Assembly (NCBI GenBank): GCA_016208315.1
Contig: JACQYF010000005.1
Location: 1-64,000, forward strand
DNA: 64,000 bases
Origin: Chloroflexota bacterium
GTDB lineage: Bacteria; Chloroflexota; Anaerolineae; UBA4142
Direction: 5' to 3'
Shown here: piece by piece, positions 32,059 through 40,726 of the stretch
How the letters are laid out: every line of letters starts with the position of its first letter
Position numbering within the stretch: position 1 is the stretch's first letter
Position numbers and translations under genes: made by a program
Notes under the pieces: generated by a model
Databases searched by the model: none
Told to the model about the DNA's origin: nothing
What the model saw: the letters and a program-made list of their open reading frames with translations, nothing else

Positions 32059-34653
32059 ATGAGACTACCCTTAAGCTGGTTGCGCGATTACGTTGACATC
32101 ACCATTCCGCCCGAAGAGGTGGCGGAGAAGCTGACGCTGGCGGGTCTCGAAGTCGAGCAGATGGAATATGTTGGTATTCCGCGTCCGGAAGGATTACGAA
32201 TGGGACGCGGCGAGCGCCCCGAATTGGCGTGGGACCCGACGCGCGTTTTCGTCGGCCATATTCTCGAGGTCAAGCCGCATCCCAATGCCGACCGCTTGAC
32301 GCTCGCGATTGTGGATTACGGGCGCAGCGCGCCGATTCAGGTCGTGACCGGCGCGCCCAACCTCAAGGTCGGCGATAGCGGGCAAAAGGTCGCGTTCGGC
32401 GTCGAGGGCGCGCGGCTGTTCGATGGGCACGAAGCGGGCTGGAAGCCGATGACGCTAAAGAAAGGCAAGATTCGCGGCATCGAGTCCGGCTCGATGGTGC
32501 TATCGGAAAAAGAACTGGGCATCAGCGAGGACCACGAGGGCATCATCATCCTGCCCGACGACGCGCCCATCGGCGAGCCACTCGTCGAGTATCTGGGCGA
32601 TATTGTGTTCGAGGTCAAGATCAATCCGAACATGGCGCGCTGCGCGTCCGTCCTCGGCGTCGCGCGCGAGGTCGCCGCAATTACCAATTCCCAATTACAC
32701 CCTCCCTCGCTCGACGTAGTAGCGCAAGGCGCCTCAATTAAGGGCCAAGTGGACATCCTCATCCAAGAGCCGCGCCTCAATCCGCGCTTTACGGCCGCGC
32801 TCCTGCGCGATACCGAGATCAAGCCGTCGCCTTTTCTGATGCAGCATCGCCTGAAACTGGCGGGCATGCGCCCGATCAACAACATCGTGGACGTGACGAA
32901 CTATGTCATGCTCGAAGTCGGCCAGCCGCTCCACGCGTTCGACTACGACAAACTCTACGCGCGCGCCGGCCATCGCCCGCCGACGATCATCACGCGCTTG
33001 GCCGAACCCGGCGAAGAACTCGAAACGCTCGACGGCTTGAAACGCAAGCTCGATCCGTTCACGATTCTCGTTTGCGACACGCGCGGTTCGCTTTCGATTG
33101 GCGGCGTGATGGGCGGCGCGGAATCCGAAGTGGACGCGAACTCGAAGAACATCCTGCTCGAAGCCGCGGCGTGGGATTACATCAACATTCGCCGGACGAT
33201 GGCCGCGCAGCATCTCGCGTCCGAAGCGGGCTACCGCTTCAGCCGCGGCGTCGCGCCGTCGCAGGCCATAGTCGGGCTGAAATGCGCGATCGAACTGATG
33301 CGCCAGGTCGGCGGCGGCGAGATCGCGCGCGGCGTGATTGACACTTATCCGGGCAAGCCGAAAAAGATCGTGATCAACCTGCCCATTGCGGAGGTCAAAC
33401 GCCAACTCGGCGTCGAGATTGCGCCGAAGCAGATTACCAAGATTCTGGAGAGTCTCGATTTTCAAGTTAAAAGTCAAAAGTCAAAAGTTAAAAGTAAATC
33501 GTCTAATCTCCAATCTCCAATCTCCAATCTCCAAATCACTGTCCCTGACTATCGGCTCGACGTGGACGGCGCCGACGACCTGATCGAAGAAATCGCGCGG
33601 CTGTACGGATATGCCAACATTCCGATTTCCCGCATGAACGACGAATTGCCGCCTCAGTGGACGAACGTGGACCTCGAACAGGAAGAGCAGGTGCGCGATG
33701 TGCTGGTCAACGCTGGATTGCAGGAAGTGATCTCGTACGCGCTGACGACGCCGGAACGCGAGGCGCTATTAGGTGCGACGCACTTGCCAAGTGCGTCGCA
33801 CGTGAGGATCGGAAACCCGATCAGCCCGGAACGCACGGTAATGCGGCAGACGCTCCTCGCCAACCTGCTCGACCTCGCCGCGGCGAATCTACGCTACCAG
33901 ACGCGCGTTGCCCTCTTCGAAGTAGGGAATGTCTATCGGAGACGGAGCGCGGACGAGCCATTGCTGCCGCGCGAACTCGCGACCGCACTCCCGGAAGACA
34001 AGGAACTGCCGGTCGAGCGTCGCCGTCTCAGCATCGTCCTGACGGGGCCCGGCGGGACAATTTCGTGGACCAAGACCGATACTGCGCTGATGGATTTCTT
34101 CGATCTCAAGGGCGTGCTGGAAGAATTGCTCGAAGGACTCCATCTCTCCGGCGCGAGCTTCGTCGCGGCCGAGAATGCGCTGTATCACCCGGGCCGGGCG
34201 GCCGCGCTGGTCCTCGATTCGCAAGAAATTGGCGTGTTCGGCGAACTGCACCCGCTGCTGCGCGAGAAATTCGATCTGCCCGCCCAGCCCGTGCTCCTCG
34301 GCGAGTTCGATCTCGACGCGCTGCTCGCGCCGGTTTCGCCGCTGTTCGCGACGCGCGCGCTCTCGCGCTATCCGGTCGTCACGCAAGACCTTGCCATCAT
34401 CGTAGACGAGAACGTGGACGCGGACCGCGTTTATGCGCTGATTCGGCAGACGGGCGGCGAGTTGCTCCAGCGCGCGGCGCTGTTCGACCTCTATCGCGGC
34501 GAGCCGATTCCCGCCGGGAAAAAATCGCTGGCGTACACGCTCACGTTTCAGGCGATGGACCGCACCTTGTCCGAGCAAGACGCGACCAAGATCCGCGACA
34601 AAATCGTCAACCGGCTGCGACACGAACTAGGGGCCGAATTACGGGGAGTGTAG
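32059..34653 (+). CDS. pheT: Phenylalanine-tRNA ligase beta subunit with two repeat-derived insertions
   Basis: 864 residues, AAAGGAG upstream. The order is the EMAP-like tRNA-binding domain (GHILEVKPHPNADRLTLAIV), B3/B4 editing region (NIVDVTNYVMLEVGQPLHAF), B5 (around AEVKRQLGVEIAPKQITKIL and DLIEEIARLYGY), core, and the FDX-ACB domain at the C-terminus (RYPVVTQDLAIIVDENVDAD). Two segments are translated repeats: residues about 470-492 (VKSQKSKVKSKSSNLQSPIS), placed between B5 strands, and about 572-581 (ATHLPSASHV). Both lie at expected surface turns, so the enzyme is probably functional. The stop codon is the first part of a GC-rich terminator repeat. Confidence 0.96.
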   Translation: MRLPLSWLRDYVDITIPPEEVAEKLTLAGLEVEQMEYVGIPRPEGLRMGRGERPELAWDPTRVFVGHILEVKPHPNADRLTLAIVDYGRSAPIQVVTGAPNLKVGDSGQKVAFGVEGARLFDGHEAGWKPMTLKKGKIRGIESGSMVLSEKELGISEDHEGIIILPDDAPIGEPLVEYLGDIVFEVKINPNMARCASVLGVAREVAAITNSQLHPPSLDVVAQGASIKGQVDILIQEPRLNPRFTAALLRDTEIKPSPFLMQHRLKLAGMRPINNIVDVTNYVMLEVGQPLHAFDYDKLYARAGHRPPTIITRLAEPGEELETLDGLKRKLDPFTILVCDTRGSLSIGGVMGGAESEVDANSKNILLEAAAWDYINIRRTMAAQHLASEAGYRFSRGVAPSQAIVGLKCAIELMRQVGGGEIARGVIDTYPGKPKKIVINLPIAEVKRQLGVEIAPKQITKILESLDFQVKSQKSKVKSKSSNLQSPISNLQITVPDYRLDVDGADDLIEEIARLYGYANIPISRMNDELPPQWTNVDLEQEEQVRDVLVNAGLQEVISYALTTPEREALLGATHLPSASHVRIGNPISPERTVMRQTLLANLLDLAAANLRYQTRVALFEVGNVYRRRSADEPLLPRELATALPEDKELPVERRRLSIVLTGPGGTISWTKTDTALMDFFDLKGVLEELLEGLHLSGASFVAAENALYHPGRAAALVLDSQEIGVFGELHPLLREKFDLPAQPVLLGEFDLDALLAPVSPLFATRALSRYPVVTQDLAIIVDENVDADRVYALIRQTGGELLQRAALFDLYRGEPIPAGKKSLAYTLTFQAMDRTLSEQDATKIRDKIVNRLRHELGAELRGV
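33466..33535. repeat. Repeat insertion 1 within pheT
   Basis: AAAGTCAAAAGTCAAAAGTT units followed by AATCTCCAATCTCCAATCTC units, in frame. Confidence 0.8.
33773..33801. repeat. Perfect 14-bp palindrome within pheT
   Basis: GTGCGACGCACTTG, one base, then the exact complement, in frame. Confidence 0.85.
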
Positions 34654-34679
34654 GGGCGGGGTCATCCCGCCCTTTTCTT
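34653..34679 (+). terminator. Terminator of pheT, GGGGCGGG family
   Basis: GGGGCGGG, then GTCAT, then CCCGCCC and TTTTCTT. It contains most of the TAG stop of pheT. Confidence 0.75.
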
Positions 34680-34692
34680 GTGTCTCCAATTG

Positions 34693-34721
34693 TTGCAATT
34701 CTACACGAAGGGGAATATAAT
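34693..34721 (+). promoter_or_regulatory. Promoter of the histidine-kinase operon
   Basis: TTGCAA, 17-base spacer, TATAAT. Confidence 0.7.
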
Positions 34722-34773
34722 GTAATTACTACTCACTTGGGTAGTGGCAGTATGCGATCTTGAGCATATTGGC

Positions 34774-34817
34774 TTCGAGAGGGGGATGATTTTCCAACCA
34801 TCTTCTACCCTCTCGAA
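34774..34817 (+). promoter_or_regulatory. 5' UTR hairpin before the histidine kinase
   Basis: Perfect 10-base arms TTCGAGAGGG and CCCTCTCGAA with a 24-base loop, about 18 bases before the GTG. It may affect translation or mRNA stability. No T-run follows. Confidence 0.5.
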
Positions 34818-34835
34818 TAGGGGAGTCAGGCGCTG

Positions 34836-36665
34836 GTGTCCAGACGACAGAGTTCGTTCAAGTGGCTTATGGTTCTAGGCCCGGTCGTCTTCGTGGCCGT
34901 ACTCTTGTACGCCGCGTATTTCAAGTTGCCTGAATTTCTGCCTGCCACGGTCGTTTACGTCCTGATCGTCCTCGTCATTGCGCTTGCCGCGCTCTTTCTC
35001 TCCCAGTCGATCGTCCGTATCCTCGCCGCACGCGAAAATGAGATCGCCCGTCAACGCCGAGAATTGACTGCGCTCAACCACGTGTCTGAAGCGGTGAGCG
35101 CCTCGACGGATTTAGTCGAGATATTGTCTCGCGCGCTTGACGCGGTCTTGGAACTCACTCACGCCGCCGCCGGGCGCGTCTGGCTCGTGGACCCGGATTC
35201 GAAAGAGTTACGCAATACGGTTCACCGCGGCCTGTTCCCCGACGCGTTCGCGGAACCCCTCCTCTTGAAAATGGGCGATGGCGTTGCCGGCCGCGTCGCG
35301 GCTTCGGGGCTGCCAGAGCTGATTCAAGATTTGGAGCGATCGTTGGACGCGCGCGGTTTTGTCGAAATGGCCTCGGTCCCACTCGTCGCCAAGGAACGCG
35401 TCGTCGGCGTGATTGACGTGGCCGCGCGCCATCGCGGCGAGATCGAATCGGCGACGCTCGGCCTGCTCACTTCGATCGGCCGCGCGGTGGGGCTGGCAAT
35501 CGAGAACGCGCGCTTGTTCGACGCCGTCCGCCTGCGCCAAGCCGATGCCGAGAATCTATACAAAGCCGGAATCGCCGTTTCGTCCAAACTGGACGTGAAT
35601 CAGGTGCTGAATACCGTCACCGAACGCGGGCGCAAGCTCTTGAACGTCGAGGCGTCCGCGCTGTGTTTGTGGGATGACCAGAAACGCTGGCTCGTCGTCG
35701 GCAGCGAGAGCGGTCCCGCCGAAGCGTTTGAATCGCCGGTCGGGCTGGGGCGGCGAGTGGCGCAAAAGATCGGACTGCTCCGTGTGGATGCGGCTCATCA
35801 CGACGACGATTGTATCACCTGCGCGTTGATTCGCGCGCCGTACCGGCAGACGCACATGGAAATGCCCGTGCGCGTCGGCGAGCAGGTGATCGGCTGCCTG
35901 TGCGTGTCAAGCGCCAAAGCGCGGACGTTTAACGACGGCGAAATTCAGACCCTCAACGGGCTGGCCGATCAAGCCGCGGTCGCGATCCAGAACGCGCGCG
36001 CCTACGACCGCGCGGGCAACGCCGCGATCACGATGGAGCGCGAGCGGCTGGCGCGCGAGATGCACGATACGCTCGCGCAGGTGCTCGGGTTCGTCAACAC
36101 AAAAGCGCTGGCACTGCGCGAAATGCTCGATACGGACCAAATCCAGGCGGCGCGCGAACAGGTGGACCAGCTTTCGGCGCTATCGCAGGAATTGTATGCC
36201 GACGTGCGCGAGGTCATTCTCGGCTTGCGCGCGGCCATCTCGCCGGAAAAAAGTTTGCTGCCCACATTGGGCGAGTACGTTCAGGCGTACACGAGGCAAA
36301 GCGGCATCGACGCGCAGTTAGTTGTCGAAGAGTGCGCGCGGGAGCTTTCGTTTGCGCCTGCCATCGAGCTGCAGTTGATTCGGATCGTCCAAGAATCGCT
36401 GACCAATATCCGCAAGCACGCGCAAGCCAAGCATGCCGTCGTGCGTTTCGGCGTGGACGATGGCCACGCGGAGATGCGGATCGAGGACGACGGGCGCGGC
36501 TTTGATCCCGCGCGGATCGCGCGCGGCGATTGGCCGCAATTCGGCTTGCAGACGATGCGCGAGCGCGCGGAGTCGGTCGGCGGCGCGTTCGTGGTCGTAT
36601 CGAAGCCGAGTGTGGGTACGCAGATCGTGGTGCAGATACCATTCGGACATGCGGGAGGGCGTTAG
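34836..36665 (+). CDS. Histidine kinase with two GAF domains (HisKA_3 type)
   Basis: 609 residues from a GTG (GGGGAG upstream). Two N-terminal membrane helices (WLMVLGPVVFVAVLLYAAYF and VYVLIVLVIALAALFLSQ) have almost no external loop, so sensing is intracellular or intramembrane. Two GAF domains follow; the second contains HHDDDCITCALIRAPY with two cysteines that could be redox sensors. The phosphorylated His is in ERERLAREMHDTLAQVLGF (NarX/LiaS class), and the ATPase has IVQESLTNIRKHA and EDDGRGFDP with GLQTMRERAESV. It phosphorylates the NarL-like regulator encoded two bases downstream. Targets are unknown. Confidence 0.93.
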   Translation: MSRRQSSFKWLMVLGPVVFVAVLLYAAYFKLPEFLPATVVYVLIVLVIALAALFLSQSIVRILAARENEIARQRRELTALNHVSEAVSASTDLVEILSRALDAVLELTHAAAGRVWLVDPDSKELRNTVHRGLFPDAFAEPLLLKMGDGVAGRVAASGLPELIQDLERSLDARGFVEMASVPLVAKERVVGVIDVAARHRGEIESATLGLLTSIGRAVGLAIENARLFDAVRLRQADAENLYKAGIAVSSKLDVNQVLNTVTERGRKLLNVEASALCLWDDQKRWLVVGSESGPAEAFESPVGLGRRVAQKIGLLRVDAAHHDDDCITCALIRAPYRQTHMEMPVRVGEQVIGCLCVSSAKARTFNDGEIQTLNGLADQAAVAIQNARAYDRAGNAAITMERERLAREMHDTLAQVLGFVNTKALALREMLDTDQIQAAREQVDQLSALSQELYADVREVILGLRAAISPEKSLLPTLGEYVQAYTRQSGIDAQLVVEECARELSFAPAIELQLIRIVQESLTNIRKHAQAKHAVVRFGVDDGHAEMRIEDDGRGFDPARIARGDWPQFGLQTMRERAESVGGAFVVVSKPSVGTQIVVQIPFGHAGGR

Positions 36666-36667
36666 GG

Positions 36668-37321
36668 ATGCGTGTGTTATTGGCGGATGATCATCCACTG
36701 TTTCGAGATGGATTGGCGACGTTGTTGCGGGCACGGGGCATGGACGTGGTCGGCGAGGCGAGCAACGGTGTGGAGGCGGTCGAAAAGGCGCGGGCGCTCA
36801 AGCCGGACTTGATCCTGATGGACGTGAACATGCCGCAGATGAATGGGTTGGAAGCGACGCGGCTGATCAAAACGGAAAGGCCCGAGACCAAGGTCGTCAT
36901 CCTCACCGTTTCCGATGACGACGACAATCTGTTCGAGGCGATCAAGAGCGGCGCGCAAGGTTACTTGCTCAAGAGTCTCCAGTCGCAGGCCTTTTTCGAA
37001 TTGCTGAATGGCGTGGCGCAGGGCGAGGCGCCCATCTCGCGCGGTATCGCGACGAAAATCCTCGGCGAGTTCGCGCGGCATTTGCAGCAAGACGAGACGC
37101 AGGCCGCGGGCAAGGAAGATTTGACCGAGCGCGAAAAAGAAGTGCTGCGGCTCGTCGCGGAGGGCTCGACCAACCGCGACATTGCGAGCCGGCTGAACGT
37201 GACCGAGAACACGGTCAAGTATCACTTGAAGAACATTTTGGAAAAGCTGCATCTCCGCAATCGCGCCCAAGCGGTCGCCTACGCGATGCAAACGGGGTTG
37301 CTGAAGAAGACCGTGCGGTGA
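36668..37321 (+). CDS. NarL/FixJ-type response regulator
   Basis: 217 residues from the ATG at 36668; the track's longer ORF overlaps the kinase and is rejected. The receiver has the acidic pair in [13 protein letters not shown], phospho-Asp in [14 protein letters not shown], and Lys in [11 protein letters not shown]. The C-terminal LuxR-type HTH is [20 protein letters not shown] then [20 protein letters not shown]. It is the cognate partner of the kinase (two-base spacing). The stop TGA runs into a GTGGGAG-family repeat. Confidence 0.95.
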   Translation: MRVLLADDHPLFRDGLATLLRARGMDVVGEASNGVEAVEKARALKPDLILMDVNMPQMNGLEATRLIKTERPETKVVILTVSDDDDNLFEAIKSGAQGYLLKSLQSQAFFELLNGVAQGEAPISRGIATKILGEFARHLQQDETQAAGKEDLTEREKEVLRLVAEGSTNRDIASRLNVTENTVKYHLKNILEKLHLRNRAQAVAYAMQTGLLKKTVR

Positions 37322-37348
37322 GTGAGTGTGGGAGTGTGGAGGTATGGG
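37322..37348. repeat. GTGGGAG units after the response regulator
   Basis: GTGAGTGTGGGAGTGTGGAG, starting at the stop codon. Confidence 0.6.
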
Positions 37349-37356
37349 GTGACAAC

Positions 37357-37610
37357 ATGATGGTGCAGATGAGTGGAGTCGTCAAGGGCAAGCAAATCGA
37401 ATTGGAGCGGGAAACGGGATTACCCTCTGGCGCAGTTGTGATTGCGAGCATCGAACCAAGACCGTGACTCTGGAGGAAAAGCGGCGCGTGGTAGACTCAC
37501 TGTGCGGCGCGTGGGCGGGTGATTCCAGTATACCGTCAATTTTTGCGGAGATTGAGCGCGAACGCAATTTAGCAAAAATATCAAGCATTTTGAGAATATC
37601 GAAGGATTGA
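37357..37610 (+). pseudogene. Decayed antitoxin-like gene (frameshifted)
   Basis: Too short for the ORF track. The first frame (37357-37467) reads MSGVVKGKQIELERETGLPS then GAVVIASIEPRP and stops. A second frame overlapping at GTGA (37464-37610) continues LEEKRRVVDSLCGAWAGDSS then IPSIFAEIERERN. From memory, the joined sequence resembles VapB/AbrB-like antitoxins of Chloroflexota and cyanobacteria, with a beta-rich DNA-binding start and a helical toxin-binding end. The last residues diverge (LAKISSILRISKD), suggesting a second lesion. No PIN-domain toxin follows. It is preferred as a pseudogene, but two small overlapping genes are possible. Confidence 0.55.
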
Positions 37611-37656
37611 CGTTAGAAAATTGGCTAGGATAAGGATGCGGTTGAGGAAGAAGAGC

Positions 37657-37705
37657 GCGCGGTGAGTTGGGTGTGAGGGTGTGGGAGTCTGGGTGTAGGG
37701 GTTGT
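37657..37705. repeat. GTGTGGGAGTCTGGGTG units before the DUF3782-like gene
   Basis: GAGTTGGGTGTGAGGGTGTG and GGGAGTCTGGGTGTAGGG, just upstream of the gene. Confidence 0.6.
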
Positions 37706-37719
37706 CAAGGATGTCCGAC

Positions 37720-38397
37720 ATGATTTCAACTGAAGAACGCGTAGACCAGCTGGAAGCCGTGGTCGGGCAGCTTGCGACGCAGATGACCCAGGTGAATGCT
37801 GCCATACTTCGTCTGAAACGTGCGAACAAGGAGCCGACATTACAAGCGGAGAGAGGGCGCCAAGCTGAAGAGACGACTCGCCAGGAGATGGAAGAGCGCT
37901 GGGAAAAAGAACGTCAGGAAGCAAGACAGGAACGCCGCAAACTCGCATGTAAGTTAGCCGAGGACTCGATTCGGCGTGGGACGTTGGTGGAAGATGTGAT
38001 TGCTCCAACCTTGCGCCGCATGGTGGAAGAGCAATTCGATCTAGGCGAGCCGGAGTTATTTGTCGAATGGGTGGAGAGTTATCACCCTGTCACCAGGCAG
38101 CGACATGACTTTGAGGTAATCGCCGTCGGCAAGAAAGCTGCACTGATTAACGAAACCAGGACAACCGCCCGCCTTGACAGGGTCAAAGAGGTGGTGCAAT
38201 TTCTACAGAGCGGGCAATTCTTTGAGCATTTCCCTGAATATGCGGGCAAGTCGCTCATTCCCGTGTTCTCCTCGTTATACATCCACGAAGATATTTTGAC
38301 TTATCTGACCGAGCAAGGCATCTACGCGCTGGGCATGGGCGACGAGACGATGCAGGTGCTGAATCTGGAGCAGGTGCGCGCAGCAAGGTCCGAGTAG
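37720..38397 (+). CDS. DUF3782-like PD-(D/E)XK superfamily protein
   Basis: 225 residues from the ATG at 37720 (AAGGA eight bases upstream). The N-terminus is a coiled coil (VDQLEAVVGQLATQMTQVNA, then a highly charged helix to about residue 80). The C-terminal domain has the restriction-endonuclease-like core: HDFEVIAVGKKAALINETRT, in which the expected Asp...ExK is Asp/Glu...ExR, so catalysis is uncertain. VVQFLQSGQFFEHFPEYAGK follows. DUF3782 proteins are common in cyanobacteria and Chloroflexota and are often multicopy. It precedes the XRE/methyltransferase island and may be part of it, but it has its own terminator. Confidence 0.7.
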   Translation: MISTEERVDQLEAVVGQLATQMTQVNAAILRLKRANKEPTLQAERGRQAEETTRQEMEERWEKERQEARQERRKLACKLAEDSIRRGTLVEDVIAPTLRRMVEEQFDLGEPELFVEWVESYHPVTRQRHDFEVIAVGKKAALINETRTTARLDRVKEVVQFLQSGQFFEHFPEYAGKSLIPVFSSLYIHEDILTYLTEQGIYALGMGDETMQVLNLEQVRAARSE

Positions 38398-38443
38398 GAT
38401 CTTCGCCCAAAGCCATCCAATCCAGCGCTTCTGACTGAACCGT

Positions 38444-38487
38444 CCTTCATTCCTCGGTGGAAACCGAGGGGTTGAAGGATTTTTTGT
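38444..38487 (+). terminator. Terminator after the DUF3782-like gene
   Basis: CCTTCA and CCTCGG arms pair with CCGAGG and TGAAGG, followed by TTTTTTG. Confidence 0.7.
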
Positions 38488-38525
38488 TTTCCACAATTTT
38501 GCCACTAATCGTCCCTTTGCGTTGC

Positions 38526-38555
38526 ATTCCAATGTGGAATATCCCAACATGGAAT
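38526..38555 (+). promoter_or_regulatory. Possible operator for the XRE regulator
   Basis: Palindrome ATTCCAATGTGGAAT plus a further TGGAAT half-site nine bases on, upstream of the XRE gene. The arrangement resembles controller-protein boxes of R-M systems. Confidence 0.4.
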
Positions 38556-38586
38556 CTATACCGTTCGGGAGAGGCAAACGACGACC

Positions 38587-38808
38587 ATGGCCAAAGCAAT
38601 CTACTCGGAAGATCACAAATATCTGGTGGCGCAATTGAGAAAAGCCCGCGAAGAGGTTGGGCTGGACCAGACCACGGTTGCAAAATTGCTTGGCAGAACC
38701 CAGTCCTACGTTTCCAAAGTCGAATCGGGACAGAGGCGGATTGATGTTGTTCAGCTAAAGCAATTTGCGCGCATCTACAAAAAGGACTTGAGCTACTTTC
38801 TGAGGTAA
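38587..38808 (+). CDS. XRE-family HTH regulator (possible controller protein)
   Basis: 73 residues, one helix-turn-helix: LRKAREEVGLDQTTVAKLLG then TQSYVSKVESGQRRIDVVQL. Length and lack of other domains fit a C-protein-like dimeric repressor/activator. Its stop lies two bases before the 339-residue gene, so they form one operon. A palindrome with TGGAAT half-sites lies upstream and may be its operator. In C-protein R-M systems the controller precedes the endonuclease as here, which makes the next gene the endonuclease candidate. The surrounding DNA is more AT-rich than the rest, consistent with transfer. Confidence 0.85.
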   Translation: MAKAIYSEDHKYLVAQLRKAREEVGLDQTTVAKLLGRTQSYVSKVESGQRRIDVVQLKQFARIYKKDLSYFLR

Positions 38809-38810
38809 AG

Positions 38811-39830
38811 ATGCCGACCATCCACGAGAAATGGAGCAAGTACGGTACCACTCAGATTGATTATGAGGATCTGCGGACTCGCTATCCGTGGATCATCGCA
38901 GGAGATCAAAACTGCATCTTGAGTCCGGATAGCGATGGTCTACTGTGTGGGCTTTTGATGACATCCCATTTGAACTGGAAAGTTAGAGGATTCTACGATG
39001 GGGAAATCTTGGTGATAGAAGAGGGATTCCACGCCAGTGATTGTGTCTTTTTGGACATGGAGATTTTTCGCGGCGAAGTACGCAGTGTCGGCCAGCACAT
39101 GCTACTTTACAACAGGAACCAAGTGCCGTCCAACTGGCACAACTTTGCCAACTGCTTTGCGCCGAATAATCTACGAACATTTGATGCCGCGCACGACTTT
39201 GCGCTGAAATACCCCTTCGGCACAATTCATCTGCTCATCCCAATCTTGGACAGCGTGCAGAGAATAGATATCCCAACAAGCGCGATAACCCCATTGCTCT
39301 TTACTGACGGTACCTGGATGAACCTACTGCAATATACAGAGAACTCATTGAACTGGATTCATTTCTTACGTGCGGATGAATCGGAGAATCCGCTCTACAA
39401 GGTCTTTCTCAACGAACATTACTCGCTGCACGCGCTTATGGTTGCTATGGATGATTTCTTGCGCAAGCGAGATCAGATCAGTATCCCCAGGGAGCGCGGG
39501 GACCGCATTGCGATTACAGTACGCGGCGGCGAAGGGTTACCTCATAATCTGGAACCTGAAGGAGAGACGTTCCACCTCAAACAAGCGGCAAAAGAGCGCG
39601 GTGAAAGGTTTATCGCCTTGCTTTCTGAATTGACCGGATGGAGATACGATGCCGCCAAATGGTCTTGGGGAAATTGGAAGCTTTACAAATTCACAAAGGG
39701 AGATTTCTCAGAGTCTCGGCTGAATGGGCAAACGTTCGCGGCACTCATGGCACGCAACCCACTGTCATTTGCGATTACAAGCACCCAGAACATCGAGTAC
39801 ACTATTGAAGAACCTGATCATCTGCCGTGA
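38811..39830 (+). CDS. Unknown protein in an R-M-like island; possible endonuclease or DHH-like enzyme
   Basis: 339 residues, no recognised family by eye. The N-terminal third has ILSPDSDGLLCGLLMTS, similar to the DxDG motif of DHH phosphoesterases, and VFLDMEIFRGEVRSVGQHM, which could be a diverged metal-binding segment. FGTIHLLIPILDSVQRIDIP follows. The C-terminal part is helical and charged (FHLKQAAKERGERFIALLSE). There is no signal peptide or membrane segment. It is co-transcribed with the XRE gene, and its 3' end overlaps the convergent methyltransferase by 29 bases. Position suggests the restriction enzyme of the system; the sequence allows a nuclease but does not prove it. Composition is AT-richer than in neighbours. 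Confidence 0.55.
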   Translation: MPTIHEKWSKYGTTQIDYEDLRTRYPWIIAGDQNCILSPDSDGLLCGLLMTSHLNWKVRGFYDGEILVIEEGFHASDCVFLDMEIFRGEVRSVGQHMLLYNRNQVPSNWHNFANCFAPNNLRTFDAAHDFALKYPFGTIHLLIPILDSVQRIDIPTSAITPLLFTDGTWMNLLQYTENSLNWIHFLRADESENPLYKVFLNEHYSLHALMVAMDDFLRKRDQISIPRERGDRIAITVRGGEGLPHNLEPEGETFHLKQAAKERGERFIALLSELTGWRYDAAKWSWGNWKLYKFTKGDFSESRLNGQTFAALMARNPLSFAITSTQNIEYTIEEPDHLP

Positions 39831-40632
39831 GAACCAATAGCGGCTCAGCCGTCTGCTCCAGTCGCTCTTTGGCAATCTCGCAGTATTCCGCAGATATTTC
39901 AAAGCCGATATAATTTCGTTTCAGTCGCTTGGCGGCGACGGCTGTCGAGCCGCTACCCATAAATGGATCGAGTACGATTCCATTGGGCGGGCAAAAACAC
40001 TGGACAAAATCATAGGGGATCTGATCGGGAAACGGCGCGGGATGTTTCCTTTTGAGCGGATTCTTATCGCCGGCCATCAAGTAGTCCCAAACCGTTCCGC
40101 GGCATTTCATCACGTTGATAGGTCTGGTTACTCTCGGATTCGTTCTGCCATCCGTTCGCCGGCTGCCGCTGCCGGTCATCACCTTGCCGCCGTGTATAGA
40201 AGGTATCTTCAAGTTCTCTTTGTCAAAATACTGCGGTTTCTTCCCCTTCAGGAATATCGGCATGTACTCGTGATCCACTCTGAAGCGTTCTTTCCACCAC
40301 GCTCCCTCTGACCCATTCTTCCGATAGATCACACACTCAAATAGCTTGAACCCGATCGTATCACACCAATCCACTATGGTTCTGAACGACGTGAGAGTTT
40401 TCCCAAAGTCCACGGTTTGATCCTGGATGACCATCACGGCAATGCCGCCTTGCTTTAAAACGCGGTATATCTCCTGTCCGGTTTTGTGCAGGTCAAAATC
40501 AAACCCTTGATAGGTTCGGATTCCATCGTAAGGTGGTGAAGTAACAACTAGATCAACAGAGCGCTCGGGAAGTTGCTTCATTCCCACAATGCAATCCATA
40601 CACTGGATGCTGTTCAGCCAATTGGTGAGCAT
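39802..40632 (-). CDS. Beta-class DNA methyltransferase (N6-adenine or N4-cytosine)
   Basis: 276 residues from the ATG at 40632; the longer track start overlaps a promoter. Motif IV is DLVVTSPPYDG near the N-terminus and motif I is LDPFMGSGSTAVAAKR near the C-terminus, the beta-class order. CMDCIVGMKQLPERSVDLVV and FQ/YIGFEISAEYCEIAKERL complete the fold. SPPY permits N4mC or N6mA. It is convergent with the 339-residue gene, with overlapping ends, and would protect the host from the putative endonuclease. The target sequence is unknown. Confidence 0.9.
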   Translation of the reverse strand: MLTNWLNSIQCMDCIVGMKQLPERSVDLVVTSPPYDGIRTYQGFDFDLHKTGQEIYRVLKQGGIAVMVIQDQTVDFGKTLTSFRTIVDWCDTIGFKLFECVIYRKNGSEGAWWKERFRVDHEYMPIFLKGKKPQYFDKENLKIPSIHGGKVMTGSGSRRTDGRTNPRVTRPINVMKCRGTVWDYLMAGDKNPLKRKHPAPFPDQIPYDFVQCFCPPNGIVLDPFMGSGSTAVAAKRLKRNYIGFEISAEYCEIAKERLEQTAEPLLVLTADDQVLQ

Positions 40633-40675
40633 ATTGGAATCCCGTGTCACTTGATTCAAGCTTGTATCTGCGCCT

Positions 40676-40703
40676 ATTATAACTGTTCTTGTCAAAGAAT
40701 CAA
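40676..40703 (-). promoter_or_regulatory. Promoter of the methyltransferase gene
   Basis: Minus strand TTGATT, 16-base spacer, TATAAT. It argues against the track's upstream TTG start. Confidence 0.6.
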
Positions 40704-40726
40704 GCGAAATGCATGAGGAAACATCT

